A DNA stretch of 64,000 bases, taken from Wolbachia endosymbiont (group A) of Longitarsus flavicornis. Its GTDB lineage: Bacteria > Pseudomonadota > Alphaproteobacteria > Rickettsiales > Anaplasmataceae. Every line of letters starts with the position of its first letter. Positions within the stretch are counted from its first letter, which is position 1. The stretch covers positions 868,001 to 932,000 of the forward strand of contig NZ_OZ008337.1 of assembly GCF_963931955.1 (NCBI RefSeq), written 5' to 3'. Positions 28,181-37,642 of the stretch are shown here, in pieces. A model generated the notes under the pieces. That model had not been told where the DNA came from, did no database searches, and saw only the letters and a program-made list of their open reading frames with translations. The position numbers were made by a program, and so were the translations under genes.

Positions 28181-29197
28181 ATGAGATACAAAATTGCTGT
28201 TATTGGAGCAACCGGAAGAGTAGGGCGTGAGATATTAAGCACGCTTGCTGAGCTTCAAGATGAGGCGATAGATTCTGTTATTGCACTTGCATCGAAAAAA
28301 TCAGAAGGAAAGAAGGTGAGTTTTGGTGACAAAGAGTTAACAGTTTTATGCCTTGAAGATTATGACTTCGTTGGAACTAATGTAGCCATTTTCTGTGCCG
28401 GATCTCATGTTTCTGAGAAACACGTACCGACTGCAATTAAGGCTGGGTGCATCGTAATAGATAACACTTCCCATTTTAGAATGAAAGAGGGTGTGCCGCT
28501 CATTATTCCAGAAATTAATAAGGAAAAAATTATGGAATATAAAAACCACAACATAATATCCAATCCAAACTGTACTACAATACAGATGCTGCTAGTACTA
28601 CATCTATTACACCAGAAAGCAAAAATAAAGAGAATCGTTGCTTCAACTTATCAATCAACTTCTGGTGCAGGCAAAGCAGCAATGGATGAACTTTATAATC
28701 AGACAAAAAAAATCTTTATGAACGAAGCTAAAAAACCCGAGATATTCCCTAAGCAAATAGCGTTTAATTGCATTCCCCATATAGGGAAATTCATGGAAAA
28801 TGGTTCTACTGAAGAGGAATGGAAAATGCAAGAGGAGACAAAAAAAATTTTAGAGGAAGATATAAAAGTTACTGCAACTTGTGTAAGGGTACCCGTCTTT
28901 ATCGGTCACGCTATGGCAGTAAATGTAGAATTTGATCAACATATCACTGAAGAACAAGCTCGTGAAGTGCTAAGTGAAGCCGAAGATAGTGGAGTTTTAG
29001 TGTACAACAGGCGTGAAGACAGTGAATACATCACTCAAATTGATGTTGTACAGGAGAATGCTGTATATGTATCGCGTATTAGAAGAGACAATACTGTTGA
29101 ACACGGATTAAATATGTGGATAGTGGCTGATAATCTGCGCAAAGGTGCAGCATTAAATATAGTGCAGATTCTTGAGATTCTAATAAGAGAGCATTAA
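28181..29197 (+). CDS. asd: Aspartate-semialdehyde dehydrogenase
   Basis: 338 aa. NADP-binding GATGRVGREIL at residues 9-19, catalytic Cys131 in NPNCTT, and the later RVPVFIGHAMAVNVEF are diagnostic. It reduces aspartyl phosphate to the semialdehyde, feeding DAP for lipid II/peptidoglycan precursor and lysine. The lysine branch is retained in Wolbachia, in line with division genes in the same window. Confidence 0.94.
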   Translation: MRYKIAVIGATGRVGREILSTLAELQDEAIDSVIALASKKSEGKKVSFGDKELTVLCLEDYDFVGTNVAIFCAGSHVSEKHVPTAIKAGCIVIDNTSHFRMKEGVPLIIPEINKEKIMEYKNHNIISNPNCTTIQMLLVLHLLHQKAKIKRIVASTYQSTSGAGKAAMDELYNQTKKIFMNEAKKPEIFPKQIAFNCIPHIGKFMENGSTEEEWKMQEETKKILEEDIKVTATCVRVPVFIGHAMAVNVEFDQHITEEQAREVLSEAEDSGVLVYNRREDSEYITQIDVVQENAVYVSRIRRDNTVEHGLNMWIVADNLRKGAALNIVQILEILIREH

Positions 29198-29264
29198 GTG
29201 CATATAGAGTGCACGTACGTTGTAATTCGGAGGAAATTTGTATACCACATGATGTCATTCCATT

Positions 29265-29530
29265 GCCCCTATGGTGTCATCCCAGTGCTTGACACTGGGA
29301 TCCAGCATTTCCATAATCATCAAAATGTTGTATTTTAGCATAAAACGGCTACTTTTATGCTTACCAACTTAATAAAATTCCTGGATCCCAGTGTCAAGCA
29401 CTGGGATGACAAAAAAAGGAGCACCGGAATGACAGCAGTCCTACGTCATACCGCGATTCATTCGCGGTATCTCAGCCGCTAACAAGAGATCCCGCTAACA
29501 AGCAGCGCCACGGCGGCATAGCTATAGAAA
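29265..29530. repeat. Composite palindromic repeat cluster between asd and sdhA
   Basis: The 395-bp spacer 29198-29592 holds no gene. CCCAGTGCTTGACACTGGGA (29281-29300), a spacer nearly identical to 5921-5980, and the inverted CCCAGTGTCAAGCACTGGG follow one another. Then come ACCGCGATTCATTCGCGGT (29451-29469) and a CCGCTAACAAGCAGCG unit. Several repeat types have been stacked end to end here. Confidence 0.75.
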
Positions 29531-29592
29531 ACTTGTATAGATTTTTTCTACTTCTGTGATATCATAAGCCTGTAATGATAAAATAAGCAAAT

Positions 29593-31392
29593 ATGGATAA
29601 GTCAGCGTATGAGATCATAGAACATGAGTATGATGTGGTAGTAGTAGGTGCAGGTGGAGCAGGGCTCAGAGCAACGCTTGGGATGGCTGCAACTAATTTT
29701 TCAGTTGCCTGCATTTCTAAAATTTTCCCTACGCGAAGTCATACAGTTGCAGCACAAGGTGGAATTAGTGCAGCTTTAGGTAATATCGGTGAAGACGATT
29801 GGCGCTGGCATGCATATGACACAATAAAAGGTTCAGACTGGCTTGGTGATCAAGATGCAATAGAATATATGTGTAAAAACGCTGCTAAAGCTGTTATTGA
29901 ACTTGAAAATTTTGGCGTACCTTTTTCTCGTACAGAAGATGGCAAAATATACCAGCGCTCTTTTGGTGGAATGACAACTCACTTTGGTAAAGGAAAATCA
30001 GCGCAGCGCACTTGTGCGGCAGCAGATAAAACTGGGCACGCAATCCTTCACACTCTATATCAGCAGTGTCTTAAATTCAACGCTGAATTTTTTGTTGAAT
30101 ACTTTGTGATTGATTTAATTATGGATAGCGAAACATGCTGCGGAGTTCTTGCTTGGTCGCTATGCGACGGCACATTACATAGATTTCGCGCGCATAGGGT
30201 GGTGCTAGCAACAGGTGGATATGGACGTGTTTATTTCTCTGCAACAAGTGCGCATACCTGCACAGGTGATGGTAACGGCATGGTAGTAAGGGCTGGATTA
30301 CCACTTGAAGATATGGAATTTGTACAATTTCATCCAACAGGAATATATGGCTCAGGGTGCTTGATGACAGAAGGGTGCCGTGGCGAAGGGGGATATCTCG
30401 TTAATTCTCAGGGCGAAAAGTTTATGGAACGTTACGCACCAAAAGCAAAAGATTTAGCTTCTCGTGATGTGGTAAGTCGCGCAATAACAATTGAAATTAG
30501 AGAGGGAAGGGGAGTTGGACCGAAAAAAGATTACATGTATTTAACTATAGCACATCTTGATCCGGAAGTAATAAAACTCAGATTGCCGGGTATTAGCGAA
30601 ACCGCAAGAACTTTTGCTGGAGTTGATGTCACTAAAGATCCAATACCGGTCATTCCGACTGTTCACTATAACATGGGTGGCATTCCAACCAATTATTATG
30701 GAGAAGTGATCACGCTGAAGCAAGGTAAGGAAGAAGTGGTAGATGGACTATTTGCAATTGGAGAAGCTGCGTGTGTCTCTGTGCACGGTGCAAATCGACT
30801 TGGCTCTAACTCGCTTCTTGATCTTGTGGTTTTTGGTAGAGCTGCAGCGCTCAGAGCAAAAGAGAAGCTAAAATCCGGTACACCACATAAAAAATTGCAT
30901 TCAGACTGCACAGACTGGATAGTAGATAGGTTTAATAAAATGCGATTTGCTTCCGGTGGGCTAAAAGTAGCAAAAATACGCGGTGAAATGCAGAACACTA
31001 TGCAAAAATACGCATCAGTTTTCCGTGTTGCTGAAGTTTTAGAAGAAGGTAAAAAAGCTATAAAAAAGGTAGCAAAAATGATGCCTGATATTGCAATTGA
31101 GGATCGCAGTATGATGTGGAACAGTGATTTAGTTGAAGCACTGGAGCTTGCTAATATGATCCCACAGGCGGTTATTACCATGGAATGCGCAGCCAATCGA
31201 GAGGAGAGTAGAGGTGCCCATGCTCGTGAAGATTTCCCTGAGCGTGATGACAAAAATTGGATGAAGCACACTATAGCGTGGCTTGAAGAAAAGAAAGGGC
31301 AGATCAATGTAAAAATTGATTACAAGAAAGTTGCTGAAAAAACTCTGAGCGATGAGATTGATTTCATAGCTCCAGAAAAGAGGGTTTATTAG
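29593..31392 (+). CDS. sdhA: Succinate dehydrogenase flavoprotein subunit
   Basis: 599 aa. FAD-binding GAGGAGLRA near residue 19, covalent-FAD His50 in TRSHTVAAQGG, active-site region HPTGIYGSGCLMTEG and the HGANRLGSNSLLDLVVFGRA block are all present. The C-terminus has RDDKNWMKHTIAW-like sequence typical of SdhA. It oxidises succinate in complex II. It is separated from sdhCD by about 7 kb and has no sdhB neighbour. Confidence 0.97.
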   Translation: MDKSAYEIIEHEYDVVVVGAGGAGLRATLGMAATNFSVACISKIFPTRSHTVAAQGGISAALGNIGEDDWRWHAYDTIKGSDWLGDQDAIEYMCKNAAKAVIELENFGVPFSRTEDGKIYQRSFGGMTTHFGKGKSAQRTCAAADKTGHAILHTLYQQCLKFNAEFFVEYFVIDLIMDSETCCGVLAWSLCDGTLHRFRAHRVVLATGGYGRVYFSATSAHTCTGDGNGMVVRAGLPLEDMEFVQFHPTGIYGSGCLMTEGCRGEGGYLVNSQGEKFMERYAPKAKDLASRDVVSRAITIEIREGRGVGPKKDYMYLTIAHLDPEVIKLRLPGISETARTFAGVDVTKDPIPVIPTVHYNMGGIPTNYYGEVITLKQGKEEVVDGLFAIGEAACVSVHGANRLGSNSLLDLVVFGRAAALRAKEKLKSGTPHKKLHSDCTDWIVDRFNKMRFASGGLKVAKIRGEMQNTMQKYASVFRVAEVLEEGKKAIKKVAKMMPDIAIEDRSMMWNSDLVEALELANMIPQAVITMECAANREESRGAHAREDFPERDDKNWMKHTIAWLEEKKGQINVKIDYKKVAEKTLSDEIDFIAPEKRVY

Positions 31393-31407
31393 TCAGCCGT
31401 ATCCGTT

Positions 31408-31575
31408 CAGCCAATGGCGTCAACTTAAGGGAAAATATCGGTGATAGTGTATAAAATTTCTCTCTAAAATTTTTACCATTAAATTACCCAAAAGCTGCAA
31501 TAAATAGCACTTTTGTTGCTGTTTTATTTCAACAAAGAAGTCTAAAATGTGTCCTTAAGTTGACGCCATTGTCTG
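31408..31575. repeat. 168-bp MITE-like element with 23-bp terminal inverted repeats
   Basis: Starts CAGCCAATGGCGTCAACTTA and ends with its complement: 22 of 23 bases match between the two termini (31408-31430 and 31553-31575). The interior is AT-rich with no coding capacity. It was probably mobilised by a transposase elsewhere that recognises these ends. The remainder of the gap 31393-31822 contains degraded palindromic units (GTAGCTGACACTGG at 31639-31652) and the sequence AAATCACAATGTTTGTACAG (31680-31699), which is related to the end of the 18928-19190 repeat. Confidence 0.7.
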
Positions 31576-31822
31576 TTCAGGATAGCGGCAAGACCATAGA
31601 GTAAAAGTGAGTTTACAACAAATGGTGTCATCCGAGTAGCTGACACTGGAATGACACCGCCTGCTACGCAAATTACCTACAAATCACAATGTTTGTACAG
31701 ATGTATGTCTGGGCACTGGGATGACAGAAGAGAGTGCTGGAATAACAGAAAAATCCAATCTATTTTCTCTTGATGAATAAATCTCGGTAGAGTATAATAG
31801 CAATGCATTTATGTAGCTACTA

Positions 31823-32158
31823 ATGAATAATTTAGTTTTGGTTTATACAACTTTTTCAAATTTTGAAGAAGCTAAAACTGTTTCTGAAGAATTGTTAAAC
31901 GAGAAATTAATTGTATGTGTAAATATATTTCCCGAAGTGAATTCTCTGTATTTATGGGAAGGTAAAATTAGTAATAGTTGTGAAGTAGTAGCAATTATGA
32001 AAAGCAAAAATGATCAAGTTGATAAAATTGTAGAAAAAATTGAAGCAATGCATTCTTATGATCAGCCAGCTATTGCTGTGATGCCCATAGAAAAAGCAAA
32101 TAAATCTTTTACTAATTGGGCTAATAGTGTTATTGATGTAAATAGTATTGGGGTGTAG
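31823..32158 (+). CDS. cutA: Divalent-cation tolerance protein CutA
   Basis: 111 aa. LVYTTFSNFEEAKTVSEELL, LIVCVNIFPEVNSLYLWEGKI and HSYDQPAIAVMPIEKA match CutA1, a trimeric PII-like protein. Its role is unsettled (metal tolerance, regulation). The last three codons and TAG lie inside the following tRNA-Gln gene (10-bp overlap 32149-32158). Confidence 0.93.
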   Translation: MNNLVLVYTTFSNFEEAKTVSEELLNEKLIVCVNIFPEVNSLYLWEGKISNSCEVVAIMKSKNDQVDKIVEKIEAMHSYDQPAIAVMPIEKANKSFTNWANSVIDVNSIGV

Positions 32159-32223
32159 CCAAGTGGTAAGGCAGCGGTTTTTGATACCGCCACGCGAAGG
32201 TTCGAATCCTTCCACCCCAGCCA
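32149..32223 (+). tRNA. tRNA-Gln (anticodon TTG), CCA encoded
   Basis: A cloverleaf can be drawn: acceptor TGGGGTG/CACCCCA, D arm TAGCCAAGTGGTAAGGCA, anticodon stem GCGGT/ACCGC with loop TTTTGAT giving anticodon TTG, and T arm GAAGGTTCGAATCCTTC. G73 is at 32220 and CCA follows at 32221-32223. It decodes CAA/CAG. The first 10 bases are shared with the end of cutA, so mRNA and tRNA must be processed from overlapping sequence. Confidence 0.93.
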
Positions 32224-32241
32224 TGTTGAAGTGGGTGTAAA

Positions 32242-32826
32242 ATGATATCACTTTTCTATAGATTAAGATTATTAAATTATATATTAGGTAGTCTAAAAGA
32301 TATAACTGTGAAACTGTTTCTCTTCACAATGTATCTTTATACATCCAGCATTATGCTCATGTTTCTCACCAATGGCTTTTGGTATGCTGTAGAATTTGGC
32401 TCTTTAAAAAATGCGTTTTACCATTTGTTTCAATATTGCAAATTGTATTATGAAAATAGGGAAGATCTCGGTTATGGAATTTCTATTCGAGTGTTAGTAG
32501 CATTCCTTACTCCGCATTTTCTCTATAAGTTGTTCCTTAGCACAGGCTGGAAGTCCTTTTTAAAGGAAAAGATAATATGGATACTTATGTTCATAATCAC
32601 AAGAAGAAAAAAGGGTAGTGAGTTCAGTAACAGTAGTAAACCAAGTGGCAGTAGTTATAGTAATAAGAATAATTACAGCAATAACAGTGGTAACAGTGAG
32701 CGTCAAGCTCAAGATGCAAAGCGAAAAATAAACATAATAAAGCAGCTATTAATCAAAGATATAGAGGCAACTATAGATAGGAGATTGAATTATATTTTTT
32801 TCGGTAAAAGGAGTAAACCTCATTGA
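32242..32826 (+). CDS. Hypothetical membrane protein with Ser/Asn-rich linker
   Basis: 194 codons from ATG 32242, not recognised. Hydrophobic helices at about 24-46 and 105-120 (the second in KIIWILMFIITRRKK), with a weaker one around 83-95. Residues about 126-150 are Ser/Asn-rich (repeats of SNSSK/NNSGNS type), followed by a charged helix (AKRKINIIKQLLIKDIEAT). Starts 18 bp after the tRNA CCA end. Function unknown. Confidence 0.55.
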   Translation: MISLFYRLRLLNYILGSLKDITVKLFLFTMYLYTSSIMLMFLTNGFWYAVEFGSLKNAFYHLFQYCKLYYENREDLGYGISIRVLVAFLTPHFLYKLFLSTGWKSFLKEKIIWILMFIITRRKKGSEFSNSSKPSGSSYSNKNNYSNNSGNSERQAQDAKRKINIIKQLLIKDIEATIDRRLNYIFFGKRSKPH

Positions 32827-32833
32827 AAAGGCT

Positions 32834-33121
32834 TTATCTAGTAAGGCTTTTTAAAATTGGTTGTATTTTGTTTTTTACGTATACCGGATCACAATCAGCC
32901 AATATACATGTGTGCACAAAATCTTGACTAAAGTCTGACAACCAAGAAATCGCTTTACGTTTTTCCACCAAGCTTTCTGTTTTTTTACAGTTACTTGTTG
33001 CATCAATCGTTGCCTGCGCTATTACTGATTTCCACAGTATACAGTACCGTTGTATATCATCTGACGTACTATTTGCTTCGTAATGGTGAAAAAATTCTTT
33101 AAAATTGAAGTTATTTGACAT
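32834..33121 (-). CDS. Small alphaproteobacterial/phage-like protein of unknown function
   Basis: 95 aa from ATG 33121. The pattern ILWKSVIAQATIDA, then KRKAISWLSDFSQDFVHTCILADCDPVYV, resembles a family of small proteins found in alphaproteobacterial genomes and prophages that pairs Trp-Leu with DF..C..A..DP. I cannot name a function. A possible ribosome binding site GAGG lies 5' of the start (33126-33129 on minus). It may be a relic of an ancient phage or gene-transfer module. Confidence 0.55.
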   Translation of the reverse strand: MSNNFNFKEFFHHYEANSTSDDIQRYCILWKSVIAQATIDATSNCKKTESLVEKRKAISWLSDFSQDFVHTCILADCDPVYVKNKIQPILKSLTR

Positions 33122-33966
33122 AATGATACCTCTTTGGATTGAAATTTGAAATGATTTGAGTTTATGCCGCCACAGCAGATCCCGCTAACACGTAGCGGGA
33201 TGACGGTTGTCAGGCCAGCGCCCCTATGATGTCATGCAAGTAGCTGACACTGGAATCCAGGAAAAAGAATGGTGTCATCCCAGTGCTTGACACTGGGATG
33301 ACAAAAAAAGGAGCACTGGAATGACACCTCTTTTGGGCTCTTTTAGCTGTAAATACTTAAGAAATTTACCAAATGAAAAAAAAGGCAAAAGAAACCCCGT
33401 GGTTGGCTAATTACTTACATTATACTTTCAAGTATGGCGTTTTTTTATTCTAAACGCTTAATAACCGCGACTCAGCTGCTTTTAAACCGCAACTAATCTA
33501 AATTATAAACGTTAGGAAATTTACTAAACAGAAAAAAAGGCAAAAGAAACCCTAAGGTAGCTAGTTATTCACTATCCATTTTTTAAGTTGGCGTTTTTTA
33601 ATGTTTTAAATGCTTTATAAGCGTATTTCAGCTTGAAAACCTAGAAATTTGATAAAGACATAGAGTGCACATAGTGCAAAAAATTAAACATGAGACGCCA
33701 GATACGTGAGTTTTTTTGTCATTTAATCTGTACAGAGAAGATAAATAAATAGCTTCACTGTCATGATAAGGGCGCTGGCGGAGTTTGTCAAGCAAGTTTT
33801 TCGTTTCTATTCCCAATGTTATATGGTTATGCAAGAAGTCTAATGGGAATTGGTATAACCATGCATGAATGCTATTTTCGGCAAAATCTCTTACAACACT
33901 CAAAAACAAAAACTTGATTTTCGCAGCTAAATAGTGGACCATCAAAAGCACGCATAAATATCTACA
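33122..33966. repeat. 845-bp noncoding region with palindromic and tandem repeats
   Basis: 33165-33330 has CCCGCTAACACGTAGCGGG, GTAGCTGACACTGG and CCCAGTGCTTGACACTGGGA units. 33357-33645 holds two tandem copies (about 156 and 132 bp) of a unit starting A(A/G)GAAATTTACCAAA and containing GAAAAAAAAGGCAAAAGAAA; this start recurs once at 49727. 33761-33806 (GATAAGGGCGCTGGCGGAGT onward) recurs at 49985-50031. An open frame of 107 codons on the minus strand (33951-33628) crosses repeat DNA and looks spurious. Confidence 0.65.
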
Positions 33967-36486
33967 ATGAAAGAAAAAACTTTCACAATCATCGATGGCT
34001 ATGGTTTTCTTTTCAGAGCTTACTATGTACTACCTCACTTAATTACCACAACAGGAATGCCAATAGGTGGCGTATATGGCTTTCTGAATATGGTTCTTAA
34101 GTACATTGCTCATTCAGACTACTTAACTATAGCATTTGATGCAGGGAAAAAGAATTTTAGGCACAATTTATATCCTGAGTACAAAGCGAACAGAGTAACG
34201 CCTCCTGAGGATCTAACTCCACAGTTCACCATACTGAGGGAAGCGGTAGAAGCTTTTAACCTCAGCTATGAAGAAATTGAAGGTTATGAAGCAGATGACA
34301 TAATCGCAACACTAGCTGCAAAATATGCCAACCACCAAGACTTTAAAGTGGTAGTCGTTTCATCAGATAAAGATTTGTTTCAACTCTTGAACCACAATAT
34401 TTTAATATTCGACCCCATTAAAAATATATATATAGATGAAAAACAAATAGTAGAAAAATTTGGTGTAAACTCACACAAGCTTCTTGATTTATTTTCTCTA
34501 ACTGGTGATGCATCCGATAACATTCCAGGCGTTCCGGGAATAGGTCCGAAGACTGCAGCTAAATTACTAGATGAATTTGATTCATTGAATAATATTATAG
34601 AGAACATTGATAACATCGAGCAAACGAGGATTCGTAATATTCTTACCGAACATAAGGAAAAAGCACTAATTTCAAGAGAACTTTTATCACTATGCGAAAA
34701 AGTAGACCTTCAACATGATATTGCAAAATATGAAGTCCATTCTCCAAATATGGAAAAACTATTATCCTTTTTAAAGAAGTATGAATTCAATTCTTTAATA
34801 GGTAAAATGGAAAAGCTTTTTTCCTATAATGGGTCTAGCACAAAAGAGAAAATAGAATATAGTAGTGAAGAGTTAGAGAAATTTTTGGAGCATTGTAGAT
34901 ATGAAGGCAAAATTGCAATTCATTACCACCTTGAAAACAATGTATTAAGTCTATCTTATAGCGAAAGTAATATTTTTTATATAGAGCAAGACAGCATACA
35001 AGATGCACTCATTATAATTAACTTAACTTTGCTCTCAAATGGAGTGCTTAAAATAATACATAACATTAAAGAGATCAGGAAAATCTTCCCTACAGTAGAG
35101 AAGATGCTAGATTCAGTTGATGATTTGATGATAATGTCGTATAGCTTGGATACAGGAAAGCATGATCACAGTATTCCAAACATAGTTGCACATAATTTGA
35201 GTGAAAATGCAGAAATTTTCTCGGCAAAAACTTTAATAGCAATTCATGAAAAGCTAAAGCAAAGGTTATTTCAGGAAAAATTGCTCACAATTTACGAGCG
35301 CTTCGATAAGCCACTTATGAAAGTAATATTTGATATGGAGAAAAATGGGATATTACTGAACATACAAAAATTACAGGAGCTGTCCGATAAATTTCAGCAG
35401 GTAATTGCCGTGCTTGAAGATGAGATATATAATTTGGCAGGAGAAAGATTTAATATTGCTTCGCCAAAACAATTAAGTGATGTTTTATTCAACAAAATGG
35501 GGCTTAATAAAAAGAAAAAGTCAAAAAAATCTGGATCGTATAGCACCAATTATGAAGTTCTAGAGGCACTCGAAGAAGAAGGGGTAGAAATCGCAAGTAA
35601 AATTCTAAATTGGCGACATTTAAGTAAATTAAAAGGCACCTACACTGATGCATTAATAAAGCAAGTTGATCCACTTGATGGTAGAATACACACAAGCTTT
35701 TCAACGACTGCAACTGCAACTGGAAGGCTGAGCTCCAGCAATCCTAATTTACAGAATATTCCTATCAGAAGCGAAGAGGGAAATCTCATCAGACAAGCAT
35801 TTATTGCGCCAAAAGGGCATAAGATAATTTCTGCTGACTATTCACAAATAGAGTTAAGACTCCTGGCACACGTTGCAAACGTTGCAGCATTTAAAGAAGC
35901 TTTTGCAAACGAACAAGATATTCACGATATCACCGCTAGGCAAGTTTTTGGAGTGCAAGAAATAGATGAGCAATTAAGACGCAAAGCAAAATCCATTAAT
36001 TTTGGAATTATATATGGCATTAGCCCATTTGGTCTTGCAAAACGGCTTGGAATTACCATTGCGGAAGCTGCTGAATACATTAATTACTATTTTTCCTGTT
36101 ACCCAGAAATAAAGGTCTATATGGAAAAAGCAGTGTCTATCGCAAGATTGCATGGTTATGTAGAAACTTTGTTTGGCAGGAGATGCTTTGTAAGAGACAT
36201 AAACAATACAATTCCTTATGTAAGACAATTTGCAGAAAGGGCAGCAATAAATGCACCACTGCAAGGCACCGCCGCTGATATAATAAAACGTGCGACGATT
36301 CAGCTTTTTGACCAATTGAAAGTAGGTAAAATAATCCTCCAAGTTCATGACGAATTGCTTGTTGAAGTGGAAGAGAGCAGAGTGCAAGAAACAGCAAAAC
36401 TTGTGAAAAATATAATGGAAAATGCAATAGAAATTTCTATACCACTTGAAGTAGAAATAAAAATTGGCGACAACTGGGGTTCTTAA
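33967..36486 (+). CDS. polA: DNA polymerase I (proofreading-deficient)
   Basis: 839 aa. The N-terminal 5' nuclease has IDGYGFLFRAYY, EADDIIATLA, SSDKDLFQL and GDASDNIPGVPGIGPKTA. The polymerase domain has ATGRLSSSNPNLQNIP, motif A SADYSQIELRLLAH, motif B RRKAKSINFGIIYG and motif C QVHDELL. The middle 3'-5' exonuclease domain is degenerate: the Asp-x-Glu of motif I reads His-Tyr-His (IAIHYHLENN), and motif II lacks its Asp (IIHNIKEIRKIF). It is predicted to do Okazaki-fragment and repair synthesis without proofreading. Confidence 0.95.
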   Translation: MKEKTFTIIDGYGFLFRAYYVLPHLITTTGMPIGGVYGFLNMVLKYIAHSDYLTIAFDAGKKNFRHNLYPEYKANRVTPPEDLTPQFTILREAVEAFNLSYEEIEGYEADDIIATLAAKYANHQDFKVVVVSSDKDLFQLLNHNILIFDPIKNIYIDEKQIVEKFGVNSHKLLDLFSLTGDASDNIPGVPGIGPKTAAKLLDEFDSLNNIIENIDNIEQTRIRNILTEHKEKALISRELLSLCEKVDLQHDIAKYEVHSPNMEKLLSFLKKYEFNSLIGKMEKLFSYNGSSTKEKIEYSSEELEKFLEHCRYEGKIAIHYHLENNVLSLSYSESNIFYIEQDSIQDALIIINLTLLSNGVLKIIHNIKEIRKIFPTVEKMLDSVDDLMIMSYSLDTGKHDHSIPNIVAHNLSENAEIFSAKTLIAIHEKLKQRLFQEKLLTIYERFDKPLMKVIFDMEKNGILLNIQKLQELSDKFQQVIAVLEDEIYNLAGERFNIASPKQLSDVLFNKMGLNKKKKSKKSGSYSTNYEVLEALEEEGVEIASKILNWRHLSKLKGTYTDALIKQVDPLDGRIHTSFSTTATATGRLSSSNPNLQNIPIRSEEGNLIRQAFIAPKGHKIISADYSQIELRLLAHVANVAAFKEAFANEQDIHDITARQVFGVQEIDEQLRRKAKSINFGIIYGISPFGLAKRLGITIAEAAEYINYYFSCYPEIKVYMEKAVSIARLHGYVETLFGRRCFVRDINNTIPYVRQFAERAAINAPLQGTAADIIKRATIQLFDQLKVGKIILQVHDELLVEVEESRVQETAKLVKNIMENAIEISIPLEVEIKIGDNWGS

Positions 36487-37600
36487 TTATGATTTAAACA
36501 TTGCGAATTCTAGGAGTATAGGAAGAAGACCTCGTTACCCAGATTCTGCCACCGGTGTGGCCCATAAAATTTGGTGACGCGTATAGGAGAATGGACCAAC
36601 CGGTACTCTGATATGTTGGAGTATTCAATAAGAGGGAAAATTTATGCGTTACATAGGCATTATACTAATAGATTTACTGTTTGTTACTTGCAAGAAGGAA
36701 AACCGGAGTATATTCAAACGTTTCGCTTAAAAGACTTGAATAATTTTATCAGAAATCTTCAAGAAACAGATGAAATAGCCTTAGAGGCGACAGGTAATAG
36801 CTATTTTTTTTATGATACCTTACGTTAAGCGTGTTGTTGTGGTTGCTCCCTTGCAATTTGAAGTTATTCTTCGTTCTGTGAACAAAACAGATAGGCACGA
36901 TGCAAGAGCTATTGCTTTTTTTCTAAGCAAAGATATGCTGCCTGAAGCAAAGCAAACAATGCCAGCAGTTAGCTTCTATTCTTAAAACAAGAGATCAGTT
37001 AGTAAAATCGCGGGTATCTTTAATCAGCAAAATGCATGGCCTTTTTAATTACCATGGAATAAAGATTAAAAAGGAGGTACTTACAACCAAATCTGGATTT
37101 GAACGTTCTCTTGGTAAACATGATAGGAGTTACTTGGAAAAGGTTGAGATTGAAGTGATTAGCAGTAATCTGGAAGTCATTCGAGAAAGTCTCAAAAAAC
37201 TTGAAAAGGAAATTATAGCTTTTGCTAAACAGCTTCCTGAATCTCATCAGCATTAAAGGCATTGGTGCAATTTCTCAGCTGTTTTTATTGCAACAATAGG
37301 TGATATTAATGATTTTAGTAATCCAGAAAAGCTCACAGCTTATTTTGGAGTTGTACCTCGAATCCAATCAGCAGTGCACAATTGGAACAAACGTGATAGG
37401 TCGTACTTCTTTAGTACAGTGCACTTGGATTGCTGTACGCTTATCTGAACAGCTTTTACGAGCATGTAAAAAAAAGCGTGGTTCTGCTAAGGCTATTATT
37501 GCAACTGCCAGGAAGTTTCTCACAACTATTTTCTATACTCTTAAAAATGACTGGGTTTTTAAAGATTTTACAAAATATGAAATTTCTAATTGACAACAAT
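36487..37600 (+). pseudogene. IS110-family transposase, decayed
   Basis: At 36571-36828 the N-terminal DEDD-like domain is readable (RGKIYALHRHY, FTVCYLQEGKPEYIQTFRLK, DEIALEATGNSYFFYD). In other frames follow NKTDRHDARAIAFFLSK (36880-36930), the helical linker at 37032-37256, and GIGAISAVFIATIGDINDF and AYFGVVPRIQSA (37260-37380) of the C-terminal transposase_20 domain. Stops and frameshifts break it at least four times. It is distinct from the intact IS110 element at 54042-55655. It begins just after the polA stop. Confidence 0.75.
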
Positions 37601-37605
37601 CATAG

Positions 37606-37630
37606 GAGAAAAGTAGAGAGAAAGTTAAAC
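37606..37630 (+). repeat. Fragment of the IS3-family terminal repeat
   Basis: AAAAGTAGAGAGAAAGTTAA here is identical to the internal part of the inverted repeat of the IS3 element at 25085-26226. It lies at the 3' border of the dead IS110 gene and has no companion end nearby. It may be the scar of a lost IS3 copy. Confidence 0.5.
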
Positions 37631-37642
37631 TGATTTTTACTG

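Noticed and set aside
33628..33951. Minus-strand frame of 107 codons upstream of polA
   Set aside because: It runs through dispersed repeat DNA, has odd composition and no recognisable pattern or ribosome binding site.
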